Positions 15,720 through 22,729 of a stretch of DNA of 29,667 nucleotides are shown here, in pieces. The position numbers were made by a program, and so were the translations under genes. How positions within the stretch are numbered: the first letter of the stretch is position 1; every line of letters begins with the position of its first letter. Under the pieces are notes generated by a model. That model was given only the letters and a program-made list of their open reading frames with translations. It had not been told where the DNA came from and did not search any database. Location: NCBI GenBank assembly GCA_015265235.1, contig JABZYJ010000008.1:1-29667 (forward strand). Direction: 5' to 3'. Source of the DNA: Selenomonas sp. GTDB lineage: Bacteria > Bacillota > Negativicutes > Selenomonadales > Selenomonadaceae.

Positions 15720-16317
15720 GATATAACCCCCTCCCTACAATATACTCCTCTACGGCACGCGGTACAAGATGCCGGATGGATTTTCCTGTGCGTACGCGTG
15801 CGCGGATCATCGTCGACGAGATCTCCAGATGCGGTGTCGGAACGACGTGAATGTGGCGACGCTCCTCCGCTGTAAACTGCTCCGCGAGAAGCGTCTCATC
15901 AAGCGGCGTCCCCTGCCGCGTCGCCACGATGAACTGACAGGAACGCAGCAGACGGTGCGGTTCATGCCATCGGTACAGATCATTCATCGCATCTGCGCCC
16001 GTAATAAAGAAAAGCGCCGCCCCGTCAAACTGGTCGTGGAGCGCCGCTATGGTATCCACCGTATAGGACGGCCCCTCCCGACGCAGTTCCATGTCCGAAA
16101 GAGAAAAATTCTGATTGTCCTGTATGGCACACGCCGTCATGGCAAAACGATCCGCGATGGACGCCGCACGGGTGCCGTCCTTGTGCGGAGGGCGTGCCGA
16201 CGGGATAAAGAGCACCTCATCCAGCTCTACTTCCGCGCGCACCATCTCCGCCGTGATCAGATGTCCCATGTGAATCGGGTCGAACGTTCCGCCCATGATT
16301 CCGATGCGCTTTTCCAT
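15697..16317 (-). CDS. nadD: Nicotinate-nucleotide adenylyltransferase
   Basis: NadD adenylates nicotinate mononucleotide to deamido-NAD, a central step of NAD synthesis. The 206-residue protein has the nucleotidyltransferase motif GIMGGTFDPIHMGHL, the FITGADAMNDL segment and the C-terminal EISSTMIRARV (ISSTxIR) motif. The ATG at 16317 is chosen because GAGGTG lies 6 nt upstream. A GTG three codons further up would fall within that site. A small probable membrane-protein ORF ends 5 nt before it, and yqeK overlaps its 3' end. Confidence 0.96.
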   Translation of the reverse strand: MEKRIGIMGGTFDPIHMGHLITAEMVRAEVELDEVLFIPSARPPHKDGTRAASIADRFAMTACAIQDNQNFSLSDMELRREGPSYTVDTIAALHDQFDGAALFFITGADAMNDLYRWHEPHRLLRSCQFIVATRQGTPLDETLLAEQFTAEERRHIHVVPTPHLEISSTMIRARVRTGKSIRHLVPRAVEEYIVGRGLYRAHEHDV

Positions 16318-16322
16318 CCGAT

Positions 16323-16472
16323 TCACCTCGTGATGCAGATTGCCAGCAGAAGAACGATGCAGAGCAGCAGGAAGGTCGCGCCTGCATACAGATAGTCACG
16401 AAGATCATGCCGCCCCTTCGGTGATGCTGCATACTGCCGCATGGTACGCCAATATCCGATCAGGCGCCGCAT
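16323..16472 (-). CDS. Possible small single-pass membrane protein
   Basis: A 49-codon frame fills the gap between proA and nadD. Its ATG (16470-16472) lies inside the last codons of proA, and its TGA (16323-16325) ends 5 nt before the nadD ATG. The first 27 residues are strongly basic (MRRLIGYWRTMRQY at the start). Residues 29-47 form one hydrophobic segment (YAGATFLLLCIVLLLAICI), followed by TR. That layout suggests an inner-membrane protein with the N-terminus inside. No strong ribosome binding site is seen before the ATG, so translation may be coupled to proA. An internal ATG at codon 11 is also possible. The family is not recognised. The evidence is position, topology and close fit between neighbours. 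Confidence 0.45.
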   Translation of the reverse strand: MRRLIGYWRTMRQYAASPKGRHDLRDYLYAGATFLLLCIVLLLAICITR

Positions 16473-17755
16473 CCGCCGCACGACTCCGATGCGACAGGCA
16501 TATTTTCCCGCACCTGCCCCTCGCCATAGACAAGATACTTCGTACTCGTCAGAGCCTCGAGCCCCATCGGACCACGCGCATGAAGTTTCTGCGTGCTAAT
16601 GCCGATCTCCGCGCCAAAGCCAAACTCGAACCCATCCGTAAACCGCGTCGAGGCATTGACATAAACCGTCGAAGCATCAGCTCTCTGCTGAAAGGTATGT
16701 GCCGTACGGATGTCATTCGTCACAATCGCCTCGGAATGCCCCGTCCCATAGCGATTGATGTGCCGCAGTGCGGCATCCATATCCGCGACGACACGGACGG
16801 AGAGGATGAGGTCACCGTACTCCGTCGCCCAGTCCTCCTCCGTTGCCGCAGCCACGTCGCTGAGAATCGCACATGTCTCTGTGCAGCCACGCAGCTCCAC
16901 CCCATCGGCATGCAGCTGCTCTGCCATCTGCGGCAAAAATGCAGCGGCAATATCACGGTGTACGAGCACGGTCTCCGCCGCGTTGCAGACCGAGGGGCGC
17001 GAGACCTTGGCATTCCTCACGATACGACACGCCATTGTGAGATCCGCTGCGCGGTCAACATAGATATGACAGATGCCGGATCCCGTCTCGATCACGGGGA
17101 CGCTGCTGCTCTCCACGATGTGGCGAATCAACCCTGCCCCGCCGCGTGGAATGAGGACATCCAGCAGCCCCGTGAGATGCGTCATCACATCCACGGCTCT
17201 GCGCTCCTTCATCGCGAGCATCTGAACGGCTCCCGCAGGAATGCCGGCAGCATAGGCAGCGCATGAAAGGACATCGGCAATGACTGCATTGGAGCGCAGT
17301 GCATCCGAGCCGCCGCGCAGGAGCACGGCATTTCCTGACTTCAGGCAGAGCCCGATCGCATCCGCCGTCACATTCGGACGCGCCTCGTAGATCATACCAA
17401 CAACCCCGAGCGGTACGCGGACACGGTGAATCTCCAGACCATTCGGACGGCGCACAGCGTAGTCCTCCCGCCCAAGCGGGTCAGGAAGCGCTGCGGTCAG
17501 CCGCAGCCCCTCTGCCATCGCATGAATGCGCTCCGACGTGAGCCGCAGACGGTCGATGTAGGAAGCGCGCACACCCGCCGCCGCGGCGTCTGTCACATCA
17601 GCGGCGTTCTCCTGCAGGATCTCCGCCGCGTGCTCCGTCAGCGCCGTCGCCATCGCATGCAGCGCCGCATCGCGCACATCGCTGCGGAGCACCGCAAGAG
17701 CATAGGATGCCTCCTTTGCCGCTTCTGCCTGTGCCCGCACTGCCTGCTCCATCAT
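16460..17755 (-). CDS. proA: Glutamate-5-semialdehyde dehydrogenase (gamma-glutamyl phosphate reductase)
   Basis: ProA reduces gamma-glutamyl phosphate to glutamate semialdehyde with NADPH, the second step of proline synthesis. The 431-residue aldehyde-dehydrogenase-family protein has PLGVVGMIYEARPNVT, the segment PVIETGSGICHIYVD and the catalytic cysteine, about residue 257, in SRPSVCNAAE. The ATG at 17755 is preferred because AAGGAG lies 8 nt upstream. An ATG two codons earlier would be only 2 nt from it. The C-terminal tail is Cys/Gly-rich (ESCGGCGA), which is unusual. proB lies 12 nt upstream. Confidence 0.96.
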   Translation of the reverse strand: MMEQAVRAQAEAAKEASYALAVLRSDVRDAALHAMATALTEHAAEILQENAADVTDAAAAGVRASYIDRLRLTSERIHAMAEGLRLTAALPDPLGREDYAVRRPNGLEIHRVRVPLGVVGMIYEARPNVTADAIGLCLKSGNAVLLRGGSDALRSNAVIADVLSCAAYAAGIPAGAVQMLAMKERRAVDVMTHLTGLLDVLIPRGGAGLIRHIVESSSVPVIETGSGICHIYVDRAADLTMACRIVRNAKVSRPSVCNAAETVLVHRDIAAAFLPQMAEQLHADGVELRGCTETCAILSDVAAATEEDWATEYGDLILSVRVVADMDAALRHINRYGTGHSEAIVTNDIRTAHTFQQRADASTVYVNASTRFTDGFEFGFGAEIGISTQKLHARGPMGLEALTSTKYLVYGEGQVRENMPVASESCGGCGA

Positions 17756-17767
17756 CGCCATCGCTCC

Positions 17768-18892
17768 TTACTGCATCAGTACCAAATTATCCCGGTGTAT
17801 GATCTCCTCATGTAATGCGTCCGAGACAAGACCTTGAAAGTCCTGTGTCTGATGCCCCATCAGCCGTGCCGTATCCGCCGCGCCGTAGGCAGTGATCCCA
17901 CGGGCAATCTCCTGCCCCAGAGGGCTGAGCACACGCACCATCTCGCCCGCAGCAAAGTCACCGTCCACTGCCGTCACACCGACAGCGAGAACACTCGCGC
18001 CGCGCTGCATCGCTGCCGCGCACCCGGCATCGACAGAAAGCTCTCCCGCGAGCTTCTTGCCAAAGGCGAGCCAGCTCTTGCGCGTCCTGAGATGCGCCTC
18101 ACGCGCAGGGAAGATCGTCCCGATCTCCTCCCCACGCAGAATGTTGCGGATGATGCCGTCCTCATCACCGCGCGCAATCACCATCGTCGCACCGGCATTG
18201 CGCGCAATCTTCGCCGCCTCGATCTTCGTCTGCATCCCGCCCGTGCCCTGCGCTGATCCGGCACCGCCCGCAAGATGCTCAATCTCGGGCGTAATCTCTG
18301 CGATCTCGGAGATCAGCTGCGCCGATGCATCCGTCCGCGGGTTTGCCGTATATACCCCGTCGATATCCGAGAGGATAATGAGCGCATCGGCATCGACAAG
18401 TGCCGCGACAACCGCCGAGAGATTGTCGTTGTCTCCGATTTTGATCTCATCCACCGCCACGGCATCATTCTCGTTGATGACGGGAATGACCTGCATATCG
18501 AGCAGGGCGAGAAGGGCACGGCGCGAATTGATGTACTGATGGTGACGCGCCGCATTCTCCTTTGTCAGGAGCACCTGTGCCATCGTTCGTCCATACTCAT
18601 GAAAGAGCTTCTCATAGATGTGGAGAAGGTATCCCTGTCCGATCGCCGCAAGGGCCTGCCGCGCAGGCACCGCTGCAGGACGTTCCTTCATGCCGAGCGC
18701 ATTCATTCCCGCCGCAATTGCACCGGAGGAAACGAGGAGAATCTCCTTGCCCTGATTGGCCTCGTCGATCAGCTCACGCACAAGATGCTCGATGCGGCGC
18801 AGATTCATTCCGCCCGAGGGATGCGTCAGCGTACTTGTTCCAACCTTTACGACAATGCGCTTCGCCTCGGAGAGACGCGCCCGCGCATTCAC
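17768..18892 (-). CDS. proB: Glutamate 5-kinase with PUA domain
   Basis: ProB phosphorylates glutamate at the gamma carboxyl, the first and usually feedback-inhibited step of proline synthesis. The 374-residue protein has an amino-acid kinase domain (about residues 10-255, with VVKVGTSTL, LLVSSGAIAAG, INENDAVAVDEIKIGDNDNL and GTGGMQTKIEAAKIA) and a C-terminal PUA domain. The start is GTG at 18892, overlapping the yhbY stop by 4 nt (GTGA), which suggests coupled translation. proA follows after 12 nt. Insertion of proBA between yhbY and nadD also occurs in other Firmicutes. Confidence 0.96.
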   Translation of the reverse strand: MNARARLSEAKRIVVKVGTSTLTHPSGGMNLRRIEHLVRELIDEANQGKEILLVSSGAIAAGMNALGMKERPAAVPARQALAAIGQGYLLHIYEKLFHEYGRTMAQVLLTKENAARHHQYINSRRALLALLDMQVIPVINENDAVAVDEIKIGDNDNLSAVVAALVDADALIILSDIDGVYTANPRTDASAQLISEIAEITPEIEHLAGGAGSAQGTGGMQTKIEAAKIARNAGATMVIARGDEDGIIRNILRGEEIGTIFPAREAHLRTRKSWLAFGKKLAGELSVDAGCAAAMQRGASVLAVGVTAVDGDFAAGEMVRVLSPLGQEIARGITAYGAADTARLMGHQTQDFQGLVSDALHEEIIHRDNLVLMQ

Positions 18893-19188
18893 AGCTCAAT
18901 CCTCGGCTTGTCAAAGTTTCGTTTGAACAGGAGCCCGTTCCTGCCGATCACCTGAACGAGATTGGCGTCAGCGCGCTCGGCAAGCATGGTAATCGCGTCC
19001 GCCGGTTCCTCCGGCGCATTCTGCAGAACGCGCACCTTGATCAGCTCGCGCTTTTTGATCGCCTCGCGTGCGGATGCCACCACAGCAGGACTGACTCCCT
19101 CCTTGCCGATCATGACGACCGCTTCCTCCGTCATGCCGAGGGAGCGCAGCTTTCGTATCTGCTTACTGGAAAGTGATTTTCGCAGCAA
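18889..19188 (-). CDS. yhbY: Ribosome assembly RNA-binding protein YhbY
   Basis: YhbY is a CRM-domain protein that binds pre-50S particles. The 99-residue product has LSSKQIRKLRSLG near the N-terminus, the VMIGKEGVSPAVV loop (GxxG-type) and VQVIGRNGLLFKR near the C-terminus, as in the family. The start is TTG at 19188, with GGAGG 7 nt upstream. The frame is open further up but then overlaps obgE without a binding site. It lies 13 nt after obgE and is coupled to proB. Confidence 0.93.
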   Translation of the reverse strand: MLRKSLSSKQIRKLRSLGMTEEAVVMIGKEGVSPAVVASAREAIKKRELIKVRVLQNAPEEPADAITMLAERADANLVQVIGRNGLLFKRNFDKPRIEL

Positions 19189-19201
19189 CGTCTTTCCTCC
19201 G

Positions 19202-20485
19202 TTAATCCTGATAATCGAACGCCATATCACCGATGTGGACGGTCATGCCTTCCTTGATGCCGCGTGCGCGGAGCTTCTCATCCAGCCCCTTGAGCCGCCA
19301 TATATACTGGAATCGGCGCACGGCTTCATCATTGTTGAAATTGGTCATGGCGACCAACTTCTCGATTGCCTTTCCCGAGACGACGAAATCGCCCGCATCG
19401 TTGCGTGAGACCGTCACCTTCTCGTCATCGTCCGCATTCTGATCGTAGACGACGACATCGTCCTCCTCCGCCTCCGGCTCAGGGACATAGGCGTCCAGCC
19501 ACGCACCGACCCGATCGATCAGCTCCTGCACGCCTTCACGCGTCGCCGCAGAGATCGCAAAGAACGCGAGCCCCTCCTGTGCGGCAAGCTCCTTCAGACG
19601 CGGCAGATGCTCCGCCGCAGAGGGAAGATCGATCTTGTTGGCGACGAGGAACTGTGTGCGCCGCGCAATCTTCTCGCTGTAGCGTGCCAGCTCCGCATTG
19701 ATCTTGGAGTAATCCTCCACCGGGTCACGGCCTTCGATCCCGGACGCATCCACAATGTGCAGGATCAGGCGCGTGCGCTCCACATGGCGCAGAAAGTCAT
19801 GCCCCAGCCCCACGCCATCGGCGGCGCCCTCGATCAGTCCCGGGATATCCGCCATGACGAAGCTCTTCTCATAGTCCGTCTGGACAACCCCGAGGACAGG
19901 CGTAATCGTCGTAAAATGGTAGTCAGCGATCTCGGGACGCGCCGCCGAGCAGGAGGCAACAAGGCTCGACTTCCCGACACTCGGATAGCCGACCAGCCCG
20001 ACATCGGCGAGCAGCTTCAGCTCAAGACGAAGCTTTCGTCCCTCGCCCGGCTCGCCGAACTCAGCAAAGGACGGTGCACGGTTGGCAGAGTTGGCAAACT
20101 TGGCGTTCCCGCGCCCACCGCGTCCACCGCGTGCGATCACCGCCTCCATCCCGACTTCCGCGAGGTCGGCAAGCACCTCTCCCGTCGCCTCATCCGTCAC
20201 AATCGTGCCGGGTGGGACATCGACATAGAGGGGCGGCGCATTTTTACCGAACTGGTTCTTGTACTCACCATTCTCGCCGTTCTTCGCGACGAACTTGCGG
20301 CGATAGCGAAAGGAGAGCAGCGTATTCAGATTGCGGTCGGCACGAAAGATTACATCACCGCCGCGTCCGCCGTCACCACCCGAAGGGCCGCCCTTGGGCA
20401 TAAACTTTTCATGGCGGAACGCGGACTTTCCATGACCGCCGTCCCCCGCCTTCACCGTGATCTGGGCACGATCGATAAACTGCAT
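19202..20485 (-). CDS. obgE: GTPase Obg/CgtA
   Basis: Obg is an essential GTPase that acts in late 50S assembly and stress signalling. The 427-residue protein has the glycine-rich Obg fold (about residues 1-158), with KFMPKGGPSGGDGGRGGDV. The GTPase domain follows, with Walker A GYPSVGKSSL, switch II ADIPGLIEGA and NKID, then a C-terminal OCT domain of about 80 residues. The ATG at 20485 begins the canonical MQFIDRAQITVKAGDGG and has GGGAGGGA upstream. The reading frame stays open upstream, through two hairpins, into rpmA. This is judged non-coding. Confidence 0.96.
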   Translation of the reverse strand: MQFIDRAQITVKAGDGGHGKSAFRHEKFMPKGGPSGGDGGRGGDVIFRADRNLNTLLSFRYRRKFVAKNGENGEYKNQFGKNAPPLYVDVPPGTIVTDEATGEVLADLAEVGMEAVIARGGRGGRGNAKFANSANRAPSFAEFGEPGEGRKLRLELKLLADVGLVGYPSVGKSSLVASCSAARPEIADYHFTTITPVLGVVQTDYEKSFVMADIPGLIEGAADGVGLGHDFLRHVERTRLILHIVDASGIEGRDPVEDYSKINAELARYSEKIARRTQFLVANKIDLPSAAEHLPRLKELAAQEGLAFFAISAATREGVQELIDRVGAWLDAYVPEPEAEEDDVVVYDQNADDDEKVTVSRNDAGDFVVSGKAIEKLVAMTNFNNDEAVRRFQYIWRLKGLDEKLRARGIKEGMTVHIGDMAFDYQD

Positions 20486-20508
20486 ACGTCCCTCCCTCTT
20501 TACACAAT

Positions 20509-20550
20509 AAGCTGTTCCCGCAAGTGCACTCCCACCTGCGAAAACAGCTT
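20509..20550 (-). promoter_or_regulatory. Long hairpin in the obgE leader
   Basis: On the minus strand the arms AAGCTGTT and AACAGCTT (outer) and CGCAGGTG and CACTTGCG (inner) form an 18-bp stem including three G-U pairs around a GGAGTG loop. No U run follows, so it is not a typical terminator. It ends 23 nt before the obgE ATG and may be a processing site or stabiliser. Confidence 0.5.
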
Positions 20551-20580
20551 CTAAAAGAGCCTGTACTAGAGAGTACAGGC
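20551..20580 (-). terminator. Terminator between rpmA and obgE
   Basis: On the minus strand GCCTGTACT pairs perfectly with AGTACAGGC (plus 20572-20580 and 20559-20567) around CTCT, followed by TCTTTTAG (20551-20558). The U run is interrupted, so partial readthrough into obgE is likely. Confidence 0.75.
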
Positions 20581-20609
20581 ATCTCTGCATATCAAACTTC
20601 CGTGCGCTC

Positions 20610-20903
20610 TTAGACCGCTGCACCCGCGAGCGGATACACGCTGATCTGACGCTGATGGCGTCCCTTGCGCTCAAAGGCAACCTTGCCGTCAATCTTTGCA
20701 AAGATCGTGTCGTCCTTGCCGATGCCGACATTGTGCCCCGGATGGAAATGCGTGCCGCGCTGGCGCACGATGATGCTGCCTGCCGTCACATGCGTGCCTG
20801 CCTGCTCCTTCACGCCAAGGCGCTTCGAGTGGCTGTCACGTCCGTTGCGCGTCGAGCTGACGCCCTTTTTATGTGCAAAAAGCTGCAAATCAAACGAGAA
20901 CAA
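20610..20903 (-). CDS. rpmA: 50S ribosomal protein L27 with cleavable N-terminal extension
   Basis: L27 reaches the peptidyl transferase centre with its N-terminus. The 97-residue product begins MFSFDLQLF followed by AHKKG, the Firmicutes-type nine-residue extension that must be removed after Phe9 by the protease Prp to expose the functional end. The rest (NGRDSHSKRLG, GSIIVRQRGTHFHPGHNVG) is typical. The start is taken as TTG at 20903. It gives exactly the usual extension length and has AAAGGGG about 8 nt upstream. A GTG at 20912, overlapping the prp stop, would add three residues and has poor spacing. The protease gene prp lies directly upstream. Confidence 0.95.
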   Translation of the reverse strand: MFSFDLQLFAHKKGVSSTRNGRDSHSKRLGVKEQAGTHVTAGSIIVRQRGTHFHPGHNVGIGKDDTIFAKIDGKVAFERKGRHQRQISVYPLAGAAV

Positions 20904-20908
20904 ATTGT

Positions 20909-21229
20909 TCACCCCTTTACTTCCTGAATCTGAATGCCTTTCGGGCTGATCTTTTCAATCTCTGCGAGACCCATCCACATGGTTCGCAGAATCGCTTCAC
21001 TGCGTTCATCCGGCGGTTCAGAGAGCCGCACACGGAGGTTGCCGCTCGCAATGTCATAAGTGACGGCGCGATGCAGATGCTCCATCATACCGAGAAGCGC
21101 GGACTGCGTGAGCGCAGATACGCCGGCACAGACAATATCCTGTCCGCGTGCCGCCGTTCCGCTGTGCCCTGAAACAGCATAGCCGTCGATCATCCCGTCT
21201 TCATTCACGAAGATCTTGACCGAAATCAC
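20909..21229 (-). CDS. prp: Ribosomal-processing cysteine protease Prp
   Basis: Prp removes the N-terminal extension of L27 in Firmicutes and relatives. The 106-residue protein carries the catalytic pair His22 (SGHSG) and Cys34 (DIVCAGVSAL) at the positions known for the family, and has the usual length. The start is GTG at 21229 with GAGGG upstream, 3 nt after rplU. Its substrate gene rpmA follows 5 nt downstream, so enzyme and substrate are made from the same transcript. Confidence 0.95.
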   Translation of the reverse strand: MISVKIFVNEDGMIDGYAVSGHSGTAARGQDIVCAGVSALTQSALLGMMEHLHRAVTYDIASGNLRVRLSEPPDERSEAILRTMWMGLAEIEKISPKGIQIQEVKG

Positions 21230-21232
21230 GGA

Positions 21233-21544
21233 TTAGCCCTCGATCTTCTCGATAACGACCTTCGTGAACGGCTGACGATGACCCTGACGCTTGCGATAGT
21301 TTGACTTCGCCTTGTACTTGAAGACCAAAATCTTCTTGCCCTTGCCGTGTGCCGCGACCTTGCCCGTCACCTTCGCACCGTCCACCATCGGACGACCGAT
21401 CTTGACATCTGCGCCGTTGACAACGGTCAGAACCTGGTCAAAAACGACAGCCTCGCCCTCGCCCGCCTCGAGCTTCTCCACAAAAATGGTATCGCCCTCA
21501 GCGACCTTGTACTGCTTGCCGCCCGTCTTTACGATTGCATACAT
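21233..21544 (-). CDS. rplU: 50S ribosomal protein L21
   Basis: L21 binds 23S rRNA in the 50S subunit. The 103-residue protein begins MYAIVKTGGKQYKV and has the conserved end NYRKRQGHRQPFTKVVIEKI, at the usual length. The ATG at 21544 follows GGGAGGTG by 5 nt. It is the first gene of rplU-prp-rpmA and has a strong promoter and a leader of about 115 nt. Confidence 0.97.
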   Translation of the reverse strand: MYAIVKTGGKQYKVAEGDTIFVEKLEAGEGEAVVFDQVLTVVNGADVKIGRPMVDGAKVTGKVAAHGKGKKILVFKYKAKSNYRKRQGHRQPFTKVVIEKIEG

Positions 21545-21660
21545 GAAAACACCTCCCTATCACGTTACTCGCCGGCTGCGGTTCGGCAGCGCCGATTGTA
21601 TGACCTCGCCGTGCGGTTGGGGATGGGCTTTCGCCCAAACAGGCTATGCGCCTACATTAC
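21545..21660 (-). promoter_or_regulatory. Structured leader of rplU, probable L21-type leader
   Basis: The transcript upstream of rplU carries about 115 nt with clear structure. TGGGC-GAAA-GCCCA forms a GNRA-capped hairpin, GCTGC and GCAGC can form a second stem, and the word CGGCGAG occurs twice. Firmicutes rplU genes often carry an autoregulatory L21 leader. The position and structure fit, but no covariance model could be run. Confidence 0.55.
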
Positions 21661-21663
21661 GGG

Positions 21664-21693
21664 ATAATAGCATATGAAAAGGGCAGTTGTCAA
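21664..21693 (-). promoter_or_regulatory. rplU promoter
   Basis: On the minus strand -35 TTGACA (21688-21693) and -10 TATTAT (21664-21669) are separated by 18 bp. It begins 20 bp after the crcB stop, with no terminator between. Confidence 0.85.
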
Positions 21694-21713
21694 GGCGGAG
21701 ATTGGACATCCCT

Positions 21714-22085
21714 CTATTCCCACCCGCTCACCAGATGCTTTGCGAGCAGGAGGGCAAGAATGCCGAGCACGATGCTCAGCGCGATATAGGCAAGGGCGAC
21801 GGCGAGCTTTCCGTTCTCGATGAGAGAAAGCGTTTCCAACGAAAAGGTGGAGAATGTCGTAAAGCCGCCACATATCCCCGTCTGGAGAAAGAGGACAAGG
21901 CGCGGGTCAAGGCCGCTCTGACGTCCCGCCAGACCGACGACGGCGCCGATGGCGAAACAGCCAAGGACGTTGACAGCAAACGTAGCAAGAGGAAAACCGC
22001 TCCCGAGTTTCGGCACGACCTGTCCCAGCAAAAAGCGCAGAATCGCTCCGACCGCACCGCCAAGCCCGACGGCGAGGACGCTCAT
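21714..22085 (-). CDS. crcB: Fluoride channel protein CrcB/Fluc
   Basis: Fluc proteins are small dual-topology membrane proteins that let fluoride leave the cell. The 123-residue product has four hydrophobic segments and the family motifs GGAVGAILRF, FAVNVLGCFAIG and GGFTTFSTFS (the phenylalanine box lining the pore). A single gene suggests a homodimer. Its ATG overlaps the cobC stop in ATGA, so it is read as the last gene of the cobalamin operon, which is not its expected context. No fluoride riboswitch is seen. Confidence 0.93.
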   Translation of the reverse strand: MSVLAVGLGGAVGAILRFLLGQVVPKLGSGFPLATFAVNVLGCFAIGAVVGLAGRQSGLDPRLVLFLQTGICGGFTTFSTFSLETLSLIENGKLAVALAYIALSIVLGILALLLAKHLVSGWE

Positions 22086-22705
22086 TGTACCGTCCCCGCA
22101 CGCAAATGTGCCACATCGTTCATGCGCGTCAATACAGCAAAACCGTCGTCCTCGAAGCGGATGCAGTTCACCGCCGTGTTGAGCTGAGAAACGTGCCAGA
22201 TCGAGCGGATCGGCATGGCAAGTATGTCGGCGATCAGAATGCGGATCGCCGCCCCGTGCGAGACGATGATGACGCGCTCACCGCGATGCTCTGCGGCAAT
22301 CGTGCGCACGCGCCCTGCGATGCGCTTTTGGAATACGGAAAAATCCTCACTGTCCGGGATATTCGCATGCTCCGGATCACGGTAAAAATGCTTCAGCGTC
22401 TCGGGATCCTCGGTGTTGATCTCACTGAAGAAGCGCCCTTCCCATGCCCCGAAGTGAAGTTCACGCAGGGCAGGATCGGGGACGACGGTCAGACCGAGCC
22501 GTGCTGCAAGCGGTGCCGCCGTCTCCATCGTCCGTATGAGATCACTCGCATAAAATGCATCTGCATGGTCGACGTCGAGATGCTGTCCGAGCAGTGCCGC
22601 CTGTGCGTGTCCCTCCGGTGAGAGCGGCACATCTGACTGTCCCTGAAAACGTCCCGTCTTATTCCACTCGGTCTCCCCATGACGTATGATGATAATTTCC
22701 GTCAT
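22082..22705 (-). CDS. cobC: Histidine phosphatase, probable alpha-ribazole phosphatase
   Basis: The 207-residue protein belongs to the phosphoglycerate mutase-like phosphatases. It carries the RHGETEWN motif (phospho-acceptor His9), the acid residue region LRELHFGAWEG and His150 in IIVSHGAAIR. The family has many substrates. Its place after cobS and pduX in a cobalamin operon supports the CobC role, removal of the phosphate from alpha-ribazole phosphate or from cobalamin phosphate. GGAAGGGGAAGGG precedes the ATG. It is 24 nt after pduX and overlaps crcB by 4 nt. Confidence 0.85.
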   Translation of the reverse strand: MTEIIIIRHGETEWNKTGRFQGQSDVPLSPEGHAQAALLGQHLDVDHADAFYASDLIRTMETAAPLAARLGLTVVPDPALRELHFGAWEGRFFSEINTEDPETLKHFYRDPEHANIPDSEDFSVFQKRIAGRVRTIAAEHRGERVIIVSHGAAIRILIADILAMPIRSIWHVSQLNTAVNCIRFEDDGFAVLTRMNDVAHLRAGTVQ

Positions 22706-22729
22706 TTCCCTTCCCCTTCCTATGGTTTT

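Noticed and set aside
20486..20731. In-frame N-terminal extension of obgE, including an ATG at 20590 and a hydrophobic stretch
   Set aside because: The frame passes through a terminator-like hairpin and a second long stem, and further into rpmA. Obg proteins begin at the downstream MQFIDRAQ, which has a strong binding site. The open frame is probably chance.
22060..22110. Fluoride riboswitch upstream of crcB
   Set aside because: The crcB start lies within the end of cobC and no fluoride aptamer motif is visible there.
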